Source of the DNA: an uncultured Clostridia bacterium
GTDB taxonomy: Bacteria; Bacillota; Clostridia; Christensenellales; Borkfalkiaceae
Direction: 5' to 3'
Length of the DNA stretch: 64,000 bases
Assembly: GCA_947624225.1 (NCBI GenBank)
Contig: CANQJF010000004.1
Span: 1-64,000, forward strand
Shown: in pieces, positions 46,406 to 55,701 of the stretch
Position numbering within the stretch: the first letter of the stretch is position 1
How the letters are laid out: each line of letters starts with the position of its first letter
The notes under the pieces: model-generated
What the model was told of the DNA's origin: nothing
The model's input: only the letters and a program-made list of their open reading frames with translations
Databases searched by the model: none
Translations under genes and position numbers: made by a program

Positions 46406-47176
46406 ATGCTGAGTAAAGTTGTCATTTGCGGTGTGGACACCACAGGGCTCCCCAAACTTTCCCGGGAAGAGAATGAGGAGCTGATCGTAAAATTGAAAAA
46501 CGGGGACAAGGCGGCCCGCGATCGGTTTATCGTGGGAAACATGCGCCTTGTCCTTTCGCTTGTCAAGCGCTTTTGGGCAAAGAATGCGAACGCCGACGAT
46601 GTCTTTCAAGCGGGTTGCGTGGGGCTCATCAAGGCCATCGATAACTTCGATTTGAAATTCGGCGTGAAGTTCTCGACGTATGCCGTCCCCATGATTTTGG
46701 GCGAGATCAAGCGCTTTCTCCGCGACGGAAACAGCCTGAGGGTCTCCCGTTCCATTCGGGATACCGCCTACCGCATTTTAAAGGTGCGGGAGGGGATCGA
46801 GGAGCGCGACGAGGAGGCGACCATCGAAAAAATTGCCGCCGAGATGCAGGTGCGGGAACGGGAGGTCGTCTACTGTCTCGATGCTATTTCCGATCCCGTC
46901 TCGCTTTACGATCCCGTCTACAACAAAGCGGGGGATACGCTGCAAATTGTTGACCAGCTGTGCGACGAGAGCCAAAGCGAGGAAATTTGGACGGAGCATG
47001 TGGCGCTCAGGGAGGCCATCGACCGCCTGACCGAGCGGGAGAGAAAGATCCTTCGGCTCAGGTATTACGAGGGAAAGACGCAGACGGAAATTTCCGCCGA
47101 AGTGGGGATCTCTCAGGCGCAGGTCTCCCGCCTCGAAAAAAATGCGCTCGCGAGCGTGAGAAAAGAAATTTCCTGA
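46406..47176 (+). CDS. sigG: RNA polymerase sporulation sigma factor SigG
   Basis: VVICGVDTTGLPKLSREENEELIVKLKNGDKAARDRFIVGNMRLVLSLVKRFW...FSTYAVPMILGEIKRFLRDGNSLRVSRSIRD; SD ggaggtg. Confidence 0.94.
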   Translation: MLSKVVICGVDTTGLPKLSREENEELIVKLKNGDKAARDRFIVGNMRLVLSLVKRFWAKNANADDVFQAGCVGLIKAIDNFDLKFGVKFSTYAVPMILGEIKRFLRDGNSLRVSRSIRDTAYRILKVREGIEERDEEATIEKIAAEMQVREREVVYCLDAISDPVSLYDPVYNKAGDTLQIVDQLCDESQSEEIWTEHVALREAIDRLTERERKILRLRYYEGKTQTEISAEVGISQAQVSRLEKNALASVRKEIS

Positions 47177-47202
47177 CCCGCGGAAACATTTCGACATTTT
47201 CC

Positions 47203-47224
47203 GCATACGATAGAGGTGTGGAAA
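47203..47224 (+). promoter_or_regulatory. Sporulation-sigma-like -10 (CATACGATA) abutting the GTG start of the YmxH-like gene
   Basis: gcatacgatagaggtgtggaaa; parallel to 27984-28005. Confidence 0.45.
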
Positions 47225-47547
47225 CAAGTTTTGTTGAATTGAAGCGAAAGGAAACGGTCAACCTTGTCGATGGGAAACAGCTCGGCAAGGTTTGCGATGT
47301 GGTTTTCACTTGGCCGGAGGGAAGAGTGCAGGGCATCGTCGTCCCCGGCGGAAAGGGCTTTCGATGGGGGAAAGCCGATCTCTTCATCGATCTCAAATGC
47401 GTCAAAAAGATCGGGGTCGATGTCATCCTTGTGGAGATCAAGGCCGCCCCTAAGCCGGATAAAAAGCGCGGGAAGTGGGAAGATGCGCCGCCTCCGCCCC
47501 CGTCCCCGCCTCCCTTCGACAGAAGAGATTACGGAGAGTACGAATAG
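47218..47547 (+). CDS. YlmC/YmxH-family sporulation protein (PRC-barrel-like), GTG start
   Basis: ETSFVELKRKETVNLVDGKQLGKVCDVVFTWPEGRVQGIVVPGGKGFRWGKADLFIDLKCVKKIGVDVILVEI; downstream of sigG. Confidence 0.85.
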   Translation: METSFVELKRKETVNLVDGKQLGKVCDVVFTWPEGRVQGIVVPGGKGFRWGKADLFIDLKCVKKIGVDVILVEIKAAPKPDKKRGKWEDAPPPPPSPPPFDRRDYGEYE

Positions 47548-47593
47548 ACAAAAACACGTTGATAGGGGACAATTTCTGCAATATTTTGGCATT

Positions 47594-47640
47594 TGGCATA
47601 GTATTGTGTCAAACATAGTACTCTCTTAAACCGCAAAATA
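47594..47640 (+). repeat. Dispersed palindromic intergenic repeat, copy C
   Basis: ggcatttggcatagtattgtgtcaaacatagtactctcttaaaccgcaaaata. Confidence 0.75.
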
Positions 47641-47645
47641 TAACA

Positions 47646-47686
47646 TTCAGTCCCTCCCCCATTGCAGGGGAGGGACTGATATTTTC
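47646..47686. terminator. Bidirectional-type terminator between convergent genes
   Basis: ttcagtccctcccc-cattgca-ggggagggactgatatttt. Confidence 0.75.
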
Positions 47687-47714
47687 CTGTGATTGAGGTA
47701 GAGTTTTAAACGGC

Positions 47715-49415
47715 CTATGATGACTTCGGATAGCAATCGCAGATGTGGCCATCGGGGAGGAAGCCCGTATCCGAGCATTTCTTGCAGACAAAGACGGGGA
47801 TAAAATCTTCCTCGGTGAGGTGCAGGCGGGCGAGCGCTTCGGCGCGATTTCGGTGTGCGGCATCGAGCGCTTCCCTGAGGGAGGGAGCCCGGCTCGGGTC
47901 GTAGAGTTCTGCCTTGGCAAGTTCCCGTTCTCCGTCGCGGATGGCGCGTTCCGCCTCGGCAAACTGTCTATCCTTTCTGGCCGTCTCTTTCACGCGGGCG
48001 ACTTTGCCGAGCGCGGCTTCCCGGCGGGCGGTGTAGAACTGTTCCCGCACGGCACGCTCGTCGATTGCCGCCGCTACTTCGCTTTTGGCCTTTCCGTAAG
48101 GTCCGTCTGCCGGGATCTCGGATGGCGTGAACGCTCCCGCCTGTTTCCAATCGGAGAGCAGTTTATTCATGTAGGGGAGGGGAGACGCTGCATTTGCGCT
48201 TCGTTTTGCCGCTTCGAGGATCATTTCTTCTGAAAAACCCCAATTGCGCCACTCGGCGATCATATCGAGGGTCGCCTCGGATTTTTTGACGACGCCGCAA
48301 ATCGATTGAATGCTCTGCAAGAGCTTGAACTGTTTTGCACGGGCGGAACAATATGCTTTGACGCGGTCGGGGTCGACGATCCCGGCATTGTAGAGTTTTT
48401 CCAGCAGGGTGTCATATTCCTGGAAGCCATAGGAGAGCCGCAGACCCAACGCGGCAACCATGGTGAGGCTCTCTTCCCGGTATCCGTGTTTGATCCACTT
48501 CGAGGCGTATTCCTCGATGTACGGACGGGGATTTTGAACTTTTATGCCCAATTTTTGCGCCACTTTGAATACGACCGTGGCGAGCGATTCGCGCTCTCTG
48601 AGGTAGTCGCGCGCCTCCCGTTCCGAGTGCAGGCCGTGCTGAATGAGTTCGCCCACGAGCTGCCCGAGGGTCTCCATGGAGCCCTTTTTCAGTGCCTCGG
48701 CACAGGCGGTAACGGCGCCCGGCTCCACCTCTTTCACCCATTCGGAATAGAGCCGGTAATCGTCGTCGGTCAGCCGTCTCCGGATGCCGAGAAGTTGCAG
48801 AATGCGTGAAAGCTCCTGCTCGCCCGCGCGGTAATCGGCGTATTCTGCCTCGACCTGTTCGTATGTATACTTGTGTTCGCGGACAAGTTTGTTTGCGGCA
48901 TTCAGAATATGGGCGACCGTGAGCTTTTCGCCCTGTTTTTTGACGTAATATTCCACGACGAGCAGGAACGCCTCGTGTTCCATCGGGTTATTTTCGAGAA
49001 ATTCGAGAATGCGCTGTTGCTCGTAGGGGCGCAGGTCCTTTCCCGCCCGTTGCAAAAGTTTGAAGAGCGCGCGGTTGAAGTCGGCATATTTTTCGGGGCG
49101 GAGAGGCTTGGGTTTCCCCATGGCCGCACTCACCGGCAGATACTCGACATAGATCGGGTCGCGGGAGAGCACCTGTACGAGGCCGCATTCCTCCCAAAAA
49201 TCATAGATCTCCACAAGGGCGGAATAGGGGATATGCAGAAGTTTTGCCGCGCTTTCGCCGTCGAGCTCCTCCTTGGAGGCGCAAAGATACAGCCCGAAGA
49301 GGTAGACGCGCACGGCGTCTCCGCTTGCCTCCGGCAGATACTTTGTGATGAACCGGTTTTCAACGCTCGTAAACGAATTTTCGGCAAAATCTTTGGAGAA
49401 AGAACCGAATGACAT
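47715..49415 (-). CDS. DnaD-domain protein with C-terminal DnaC-like N-domain (coiled region + CxxC...CxC zinc finger)
   Basis: MSFGSFSKDFAENSFTSVENRFITKYLPEASGDAVRVYLFGLYLC...; C-term ARREAALGKVARVKETARKDRQFAEAERAIRDGERELAKAELYDPS...VCKKCSDTGFLPDGHICDCYPKSS. Confidence 0.85.
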   Translation of the reverse strand: MSFGSFSKDFAENSFTSVENRFITKYLPEASGDAVRVYLFGLYLCASKEELDGESAAKLLHIPYSALVEIYDFWEECGLVQVLSRDPIYVEYLPVSAAMGKPKPLRPEKYADFNRALFKLLQRAGKDLRPYEQQRILEFLENNPMEHEAFLLVVEYYVKKQGEKLTVAHILNAANKLVREHKYTYEQVEAEYADYRAGEQELSRILQLLGIRRRLTDDDYRLYSEWVKEVEPGAVTACAEALKKGSMETLGQLVGELIQHGLHSEREARDYLRERESLATVVFKVAQKLGIKVQNPRPYIEEYASKWIKHGYREESLTMVAALGLRLSYGFQEYDTLLEKLYNAGIVDPDRVKAYCSARAKQFKLLQSIQSICGVVKKSEATLDMIAEWRNWGFSEEMILEAAKRSANAASPLPYMNKLLSDWKQAGAFTPSEIPADGPYGKAKSEVAAAIDERAVREQFYTARREAALGKVARVKETARKDRQFAEAERAIRDGERELAKAELYDPSRAPSLREALDAAHRNRAEALARLHLTEEDFIPVFVCKKCSDTGFLPDGHICDCYPKSS

Positions 49416-49565
49416 AATTTCCTTCCTTTGTGTGGAGTTTTTTCCCGAATCTCCCAACAACGCTTGCTTTTTTCCTTTGGGCGTTGTATAATAGTATAGC
49501 ATATCGCTCGCAAAAAGCAAAGTGTTTTCGAAGCGTGCGGAAATTTTTTCAAGACTACCCGTAAT

Positions 49566-50720
49566 ATGAGAATTCTTCACACATCCGATTGGCATCTCGG
49601 CAAACGCCTCATGGACCGCGAACGACTCCCCGAACAGATCGAAGTGATCGAGGAGATCGTGTCCATTTGCAATGAAAAGAATGTCGACCTCGTCCTCGTT
49701 GCGGGCGATGTCTTTGATACATATCTTCCGTCCGCGGAGGCGGAGGCAGTCTTTTACCGCACGATCTTGCGCCTCGCCAAGGACAGAGCGGTCGTCGTGG
49801 TGAGCGGAAACCACGATGACGGCGTCCGTCTGGCGGCTTCGGCTCCTCTCGCGGCCGAGCACGGGATCTATCTCTTCGGCGGAGAGGCCGTCTCGGGAAC
49901 GACGGAGGGCGAGGGCCGACGCGTGGGCGCCGTTGAACTTTCGGATAACCACGTCATCATTGCAAAGGGCGATGAGCGCGTCTATATCAATGCGCTTCCC
50001 TATCCCAACGAGGCACGCATAAAAGCGGCGTGGAAAGGTTCTTACGAAGAGACCGTCGGCGCCCTCATTGCGGCGGGCGACGCGGCATACGACGGCACAA
50101 TGCCCCGTATTTTGCTCTCGCACCTCTTCGTTGCCCACGGCAGCATCTCCGAGGGGGAGCGGGATATTTCCCTCGGCGGCGCAAGACTGGTCCCCGCCGA
50201 GATTTTCCCCAAAAACGGCTATACCGCACTCGGGCACCTGCATAAAAAACAGAGATGGGGGGAAAACATCCGTTACAGCGGCTCCATCCTGCAATATTCC
50301 TTTGATGAAGCGGGCACGGAGAAGTGCGTCGTTCTCATCGAGACGCAGGGGAACGATGTGCTGGTCAAGGAGGAGATCCCGTTAAAGGCCGGCAAGCGCC
50401 TCGTGCGCTTGGAGGCAAACAGCGTAGAGGACGGGATCGCGCTCGTACTTCCCCTCGATGGCTGCTATATCGAGCTCACCCTGCATCTCTCCGCTCCCTT
50501 GACGGCGGAGGATACAAAGCGCTTGCGCGAGGCAAACGAGGGGCTCGTCTCTCTGATCCCCCTCGTGAAAGAGGGAGAGGCCTCCTCCATCGTGCGCCGC
50601 GCCGAACTCAATGCAAGAGAACTCTTCGAGGAATATTACCGCATCAAGTGCGACGGAAAGGACCCGGAGAAAGATCTGATCGAGGAATTCCTGTTTCTCC
50701 TCGGGGAGGCGGAAGCATGA
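49566..50720 (+). CDS. sbcD: Exonuclease SbcCD subunit D
   Basis: MRILHTSDWHLGKRLMDRERLPEQIEVIEEIVSIC...LVLVAGDVFDTYLPSAEAE...VVVSGNHDDGVRL. Confidence 0.95.
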   Translation: MRILHTSDWHLGKRLMDRERLPEQIEVIEEIVSICNEKNVDLVLVAGDVFDTYLPSAEAEAVFYRTILRLAKDRAVVVVSGNHDDGVRLAASAPLAAEHGIYLFGGEAVSGTTEGEGRRVGAVELSDNHVIIAKGDERVYINALPYPNEARIKAAWKGSYEETVGALIAAGDAAYDGTMPRILLSHLFVAHGSISEGERDISLGGARLVPAEIFPKNGYTALGHLHKKQRWGENIRYSGSILQYSFDEAGTEKCVVLIETQGNDVLVKEEIPLKAGKRLVRLEANSVEDGIALVLPLDGCYIELTLHLSAPLTAEDTKRLREANEGLVSLIPLVKEGEASSIVRRAELNARELFEEYYRIKCDGKDPEKDLIEEFLFLLGEAEA

Positions 50721-53281
50721 AGCCCATCCGCTTGGAATTTTGCGGGATCAATTCCTTTTCGGAGCCCGCCGTCATCGATTTTCGCCGTCTCACGGACTAT
50801 GGCCTCTTCGGGATCTTCGGGGATACGGGCTCGGGCAAGAGCACCATCCTCGATTGCATCGTCTATGCGCTGTACGGGACCACGCCCCGTCTGCCGCAGA
50901 ACAGCTATGTCGAATTCCTCAATTACCGCTGCCGTGAAGCATACATCGATTTTACGTTTGAGATCGTCTATGCCGGCAAGCGCAGGACATACAGAGTCAT
51001 CCACAAGCTCAAACGCCAAGGGACGGACGCCCACACCGTCTCTCTTTCCGAACTTACCGAGGATGGAGAGGTGCCCATTTCATCGGGCGTGAGGGAGGCA
51101 TACGAGAAGCTCGAAGAGATCGTGGGGCTGAATCAAAACGACTTTTCCAAGTGTATCGCGCTCCCGCAGGGGGAATTCTCGCAGTTTGTCAAATCGCCCG
51201 CGCGCGACCGCCTTCGGTTGATCGCCGGGCTGTTCGATCTCGAAAAATATGGATTGCGGCTCACGCAACGCATCAACGAACAGAGCGGGGCGGTCAAGGT
51301 TCGCGTGGACGTGTTGGATGCGAAGTTGGAGGCCTTTGAGGACATCACCGAGGAGGGGAATGAGGCGCTCAAAGTGCACATCGCCGACTTGAAACGGGAG
51401 AAAGATGACTTGGATGCCGCCGTCCGTTCGCTTCACGAGGAGGAAAAGGACTATTCTACCCGCCTTGCTCGCCGCCGTGAGGCAGAGGAGGCCGCGCGGC
51501 GCTTTGCGGAATTCGAGAAGAGGCTTCCCGCCATGGAGGAGCTCGGCAAACAACTTTCGCTCTTGGAGCGTGCCGTCGCCGTATGCAGCGCCGCCAAAGA
51601 GGGCGCGGAACTTCGCAGACGCGCCACGCTTGCCGATCAGCGGTATGAGGATGCCGTCCGCAAAAAGAATTCCTCCGCCGACGCGTTGGAGGCCTTTCCC
51701 CCGGAGCGCGGAGAGGCGTTGGACGGCGAGATCGCCGGGCTCAACGCGCTTGCCGTTCAGGCGGAGGCGGCGGAGGAGCGGAAAGAGGCAATGGCCCGCG
51801 CCGAGAGCCGGCTTCGGGAGGTCCTCCGTCAGCTGGAAAGGGAGGGGCAAGGCGTCGGATTTTCCTATGAGGAAGAGAAGCGCGCCCTCGAAGAAAAACT
51901 TTCTGCCTGTGGAGAGGAGGACTTCTTCTCGTTTGCGGAGACGCGCGGCAAGGCCGCCTTGCTTCGCGGCGAATATGCACAATTCAGCGCGGAACTCGAT
52001 ACTCTTACTCAAAAATATCCCGAGATCTCGCCCGACAGCGTTCCTCTGGCGGAAAAGTACAGAGCGCTCTCGCGGGGAGACGGGACAGATTTCACGCGGC
52101 TCCGTCAAGCGTATGAAGCGCTCGAAAGCGAGAAGAAGCGTTTGAGGGACTGTCTGCTCGCACTTGAAGAAAAACGCGGCGCTCATGCGCTCAAAGCGCA
52201 GCGCATCGAACACCTTACGGCCGAAAAGGGGCGCTTGGAAGAGGAACTCGCCGCCTATCGGGAGATACAAGAACTGCCGCCGGCCAAGACGGTGCGGGCG
52301 CAGTTGAGAGCAAAACAGGAAGAGAAGAGAAAGTTCTCCGAACTCAGCCGCAAGTCGGCGGAGGAATACAGTGCCGCGCAGGCAGCCCTTGCAGCCGCGG
52401 AGGAGCGAAAAAACGGCGCTCACCTTGCGCTTGAAGAGGGGATCGCTCGATACCGCGAGACGATGAAAGCGGGCGGATTTTCCTCTCCCGAGGAAGCGGA
52501 AGCCCTGGTCGCAAAGTATGGGGAGGGCGACGCCCGCGGGGAATACGAACGCTTCATGCACGACTACACGGTCGCCAAAGCCAAGTGTGCAGACCTCCCC
52601 GAGGAGGACTTCTCGGCCATCACCCCGGAGGGTTTGGCGGCATTGAGAGGGGAAATCGCGCAAAAGGAGACGGCGCGCGCAGACTGCATCAAGGAACTCG
52701 CGCTCGCGGAGGACAGGCTCGCCGCCTGCATCGAGGGTTTCAAAGAAAAGCGCGCGCTCCTCGAAGAGCGCACGGAGATTTACAAGCGCTATCGTCGCTT
52801 GCTGCTGTTAAAAAAGCTGATCGAGGGCAACCGCTTTGTCGAATTTGTCGCGGAGGAGTATCTCCAAACGGTCGCCGTCAACGCAAGCACGCGGCTCCTG
52901 TCGTTGACTGACGGAAGATATTTTTTGCGCTATGAAAAGGGCTTCACGGTCGGCGACAACTTCAATGGCGGGCTTGCACGCCCCGTATACACGCTTTCCG
53001 GCGGAGAGACGTTTCTCGTTTCTCTTTCGCTTGCTCTGGCGCTCGGCGCGGAGATATGCGCCCGCTCCTTGCGGCCCATCGAGTTCTTCTTTTTGGACGA
53101 GGGCTTCGGCACGCTGGACAACAAGCTTGTGGATACGGTGATGGACAGCCTCGAACGTCTCAGAAACGAACATTTTACGATAGGGATCATTTCCCACGTC
53201 GAAGAGTTGAAATGCAGGATCGACCGCAAGATCCTTGTGGAAAAAGCAACGGAAGAAAGCGGTTCGAAAATCAAGGAATGA
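50717..53281 (+). CDS. sbcC: Exonuclease SbcCD subunit C (SMC-like ATPase)
   Basis: MKPIRLEFCGINSFSEPAVIDFRRL..GLFGIFGDTGSGKSTILDCIVYALYGTTPR...LSGGETFLVSLSLALALG...FFFLDEGFGTLDNKLVDTVMDSLERL; ATGA overlap with sbcD. Confidence 0.95.
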   Translation: MKPIRLEFCGINSFSEPAVIDFRRLTDYGLFGIFGDTGSGKSTILDCIVYALYGTTPRLPQNSYVEFLNYRCREAYIDFTFEIVYAGKRRTYRVIHKLKRQGTDAHTVSLSELTEDGEVPISSGVREAYEKLEEIVGLNQNDFSKCIALPQGEFSQFVKSPARDRLRLIAGLFDLEKYGLRLTQRINEQSGAVKVRVDVLDAKLEAFEDITEEGNEALKVHIADLKREKDDLDAAVRSLHEEEKDYSTRLARRREAEEAARRFAEFEKRLPAMEELGKQLSLLERAVAVCSAAKEGAELRRRATLADQRYEDAVRKKNSSADALEAFPPERGEALDGEIAGLNALAVQAEAAEERKEAMARAESRLREVLRQLEREGQGVGFSYEEEKRALEEKLSACGEEDFFSFAETRGKAALLRGEYAQFSAELDTLTQKYPEISPDSVPLAEKYRALSRGDGTDFTRLRQAYEALESEKKRLRDCLLALEEKRGAHALKAQRIEHLTAEKGRLEEELAAYREIQELPPAKTVRAQLRAKQEEKRKFSELSRKSAEEYSAAQAALAAAEERKNGAHLALEEGIARYRETMKAGGFSSPEEAEALVAKYGEGDARGEYERFMHDYTVAKAKCADLPEEDFSAITPEGLAALRGEIAQKETARADCIKELALAEDRLAACIEGFKEKRALLEERTEIYKRYRRLLLLKKLIEGNRFVEFVAEEYLQTVAVNASTRLLSLTDGRYFLRYEKGFTVGDNFNGGLARPVYTLSGGETFLVSLSLALALGAEICARSLRPIEFFFLDEGFGTLDNKLVDTVMDSLERLRNEHFTIGIISHVEELKCRIDRKILVEKATEESGSKIKE

Positions 53282-53282
53282 G

Positions 53283-54974
53283 GTGAGTGCTTTGGCGATC
53301 TTGACCCCAATAACATTATGGCAGGACTTTGACGATTCTCTTCCCTCCAACGAGGAACCCATCTCGGAGCGCAGGGAGGACGGGATCGTTTGGCGCGATC
53401 TGTATCTCTATGGGCGCAACGTCGGCTCGGGGGCGGGGCGGGTAAAAATATACGCCAGCTATGTGTACCCGGAGGACAAGGAGAGCTTTCCCACCGTCAT
53501 GATCCTGTTCGAGGCAGGCCTTCTCTTTGACAAGAGGCTGGTCTTGCGCTATGTGAAGAACGGTTACGGCGTGCTCTGTGTGGACTATTCGGGGGAACGC
53601 CCGGACGGATATTACACGGTCTATCCCAAAATCGTGGACTATGCGAATTTTGCGCGCGCCGGCAGACACATCGACCATTGCGACCAATCCGCCAAGGAGA
53701 CGAGTTGGTATGAATGGGCGTCGGTGGCGCGGTATGCGTTCAACTATCTGCACCGGAGGCCGGAGGTGAGCGCCATCGGGGCGATCGGGCTCCGCACGGG
53801 CGGGGAGATCCTGTTCAAACTCGCGCCCTATGTTCCGCTCTCCTGCATGATCTCCGTCTGTGCCGCCGGCTGGCTTGCCTACCGCGGCATTGCGAAATTT
53901 ACCGGAGACGAAAAGCGCATTCTCGACGAAGAGCGGCACCGTTTCATCGCGGGGATCGATTCGCAGACGTATGCGCCGCTCGTCAAATGTCCCGTTCTCC
54001 TCGTTTCCGCCATCAACGACAGAAAATATAATTTCGACCGCGTGTTCGATACTTTCCGCCAAATCAATCCCGAAGCGGAAAAGGCGCTGCTCTTTTCGGC
54101 GCACGGGAGCGGGTTGGTGGGGGAGCATTCGCTCAAAGATATCGATCTCTTCTTGGATAAATACTTGCGCGGGAGAACAGTCTTTCTCACCAAGCCCATC
54201 TCCGTCGCGGTGGGAGAGGACGCGGAGGGCAACCTCGTCGTCACGGGAACGTTTGACGCCACCGGCGAGATTAAAGAGTTCGGCATCTTCTATACGGAGG
54301 ACGTTGTCTCCTCCACGACGCGCGATTGGACGCGCATCTTGGGGCGGCCCGAAGATCTCGACGGAAATGTGGGCAAGGTCCCGCTTTCCCTCTACAACGG
54401 CACCTCCAAGGCGCTCGTCTATGCCTTTGTCTGCTATTCCAACAGCTTTTCGGCGACCTCCAAGATCCTCGAAATCAACGTGAATAAGAAGTATCATAAC
54501 GCCTGTCCCCGCAGCCGCGTCATTTACAGCGAACAGGACGAATTCAACGGGTTTTCCATTTTCCGCCGCAGAATGGCCGCCGTCGCGGATTGCTTTTCCG
54601 AGGGTGCGAGGGCTTCGGTGAGAAGGCTCCCGGGCTTTGGCGGCATCAAGGGGCTTGCGGCGGCTCCCGGGTTGATATCTTACCGCGTGGGAGACCCGCG
54701 GTTCAAGGCTCCCGAGGGCACATCTTTCTGTCTCGATGCCTATTCCGCCGTCCCCGCAAAACTTCGGATCACGTTTTATTGCGACGAAGAGGAAAAGGTT
54801 GGCTACTCCACGGAAGTGAATGTTCCCGCGGGGGGAACATGGTCGTGCTATCTGTTCGACCCCGATGATTTTAAGACGCAGGCGGGGGCAGTTCTCGAAA
54901 GTTTCTCCGAAGTCGTCTCCGTTGTATTTGTCAGCGAAGAGGATGTGCTCATCAACAATGTGTTATGGATCTGA
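53283..54974 (+). CDS. Alpha/beta-hydrolase-like multidomain protein, nucleophile motif atypical
   Basis: VMILFEAGLLFDKRLVLRYVKNGYGVLCVDYSGE...WYEWASVARYAFNYLHRRPEVSAIGAIGLRTGGEILFKLAP...CPVLLVSAINDRKYNFDRVFDTFRQI; start codon (GTG 53283) uncertain. Confidence 0.7.
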   Translation: MSALAILTPITLWQDFDDSLPSNEEPISERREDGIVWRDLYLYGRNVGSGAGRVKIYASYVYPEDKESFPTVMILFEAGLLFDKRLVLRYVKNGYGVLCVDYSGERPDGYYTVYPKIVDYANFARAGRHIDHCDQSAKETSWYEWASVARYAFNYLHRRPEVSAIGAIGLRTGGEILFKLAPYVPLSCMISVCAAGWLAYRGIAKFTGDEKRILDEERHRFIAGIDSQTYAPLVKCPVLLVSAINDRKYNFDRVFDTFRQINPEAEKALLFSAHGSGLVGEHSLKDIDLFLDKYLRGRTVFLTKPISVAVGEDAEGNLVVTGTFDATGEIKEFGIFYTEDVVSSTTRDWTRILGRPEDLDGNVGKVPLSLYNGTSKALVYAFVCYSNSFSATSKILEINVNKKYHNACPRSRVIYSEQDEFNGFSIFRRRMAAVADCFSEGARASVRRLPGFGGIKGLAAAPGLISYRVGDPRFKAPEGTSFCLDAYSAVPAKLRITFYCDEEEKVGYSTEVNVPAGGTWSCYLFDPDDFKTQAGAVLESFSEVVSVVFVSEEDVLINNVLWI

Positions 54975-54975
54975 T

Positions 54976-55668
54976 ATGAAAGAAACCGGCGAAGGATATC
55001 AAGGTCTGAACAACAGAATAAAGCGCCCCGAGATGCTTGCCAAGAGGGGCGAGCAGCGCGACATTCTTTGGTATATTTTTTACTTCATTCTCCTCTTTGC
55101 CGCACTGTTCCTCTTGGGGAAAATGTGGGCGGTCTCCAATTACATCGTCGTGCAAGTGCAGGGTCCCTCGATGCTCGATACGCTGTATGGGGGAGAATTG
55201 GTGGGAAACCACACCTATGAGGGGGGCGATTATCTCTATGTGCGGCGCACATCCGAGGCCCAAAGGGGGGATATCGTCATTGTGGACGTCTCCCAAAATC
55301 CCACCTTTACCGACGACAAGATCATCAAGCGCCTCATTGCCACAGGAGGGGACCGTATTTACGCGGAGGACGGCGTCGTCTACTTGCAGAAAGCTGGCTC
55401 CTCTCGGTTCGAACCCCTGCAAGAGGATTACGTCAAATCATACGGCGACCATTCGGATTATGAGATCGAATTTGAAGAGGTCGACCTCAAAGAGGGGGAG
55501 ATCTTCGTGATGGGCGACAACCGCGAGATCAGTGCGGATTCCCGGTTTCTTTCCGTTCCGCTCAAAGAGACAGACATTTTGGGAGTCGTCGCCGAATGGA
55601 ATTTGCGCTCTCCGGAGGGATGGGCGGCGGTAGAGGCATTCTTCGTCCGCACCTTTCTCAAAATATAA
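54976..55668 (+). CDS. lepB: Signal peptidase I
   Basis: VVQVQGPSMLDTLYGGELV...RGDIVIVDV...KIIKRLIATGGDRIYAEDGVVYLQ...GEIFVMGDNREISADSRFLSVPL. Confidence 0.92.
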   Translation: MKETGEGYQGLNNRIKRPEMLAKRGEQRDILWYIFYFILLFAALFLLGKMWAVSNYIVVQVQGPSMLDTLYGGELVGNHTYEGGDYLYVRRTSEAQRGDIVIVDVSQNPTFTDDKIIKRLIATGGDRIYAEDGVVYLQKAGSSRFEPLQEDYVKSYGDHSDYEIEFEEVDLKEGEIFVMGDNREISADSRFLSVPLKETDILGVVAEWNLRSPEGWAAVEAFFVRTFLKI

Positions 55669-55701
55669 AAAATCACAAGGAAAATACATTAGGAGGATCA
55701 T

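Noticed and set aside
49416-50294. N-terminal extension of the DnaD ORF given in the track (47715..50294)
   Set aside because: The extension is antisense to sbcD; the DnaD-like protein begins MSFGSFSKDFAENSF at 49415 with promoter-like sequence upstream.
50324-50716. N-terminal extension of the sbcC ORF in the track
   Set aside because: Out-of-frame with sbcD and low-complexity; the canonical SbcC start MKPIRLEFCGINSF is at 50717 with an ATGA overlap.
51080-52663. 527-aa minus-strand ORF
   Set aside because: Antisense to the sbcC coiled-coil region; artefact of GC-rich third positions.
53316-54497. 393-aa minus-strand ORF
   Set aside because: Antisense to the alpha/beta-hydrolase-like gene; no supporting motifs.
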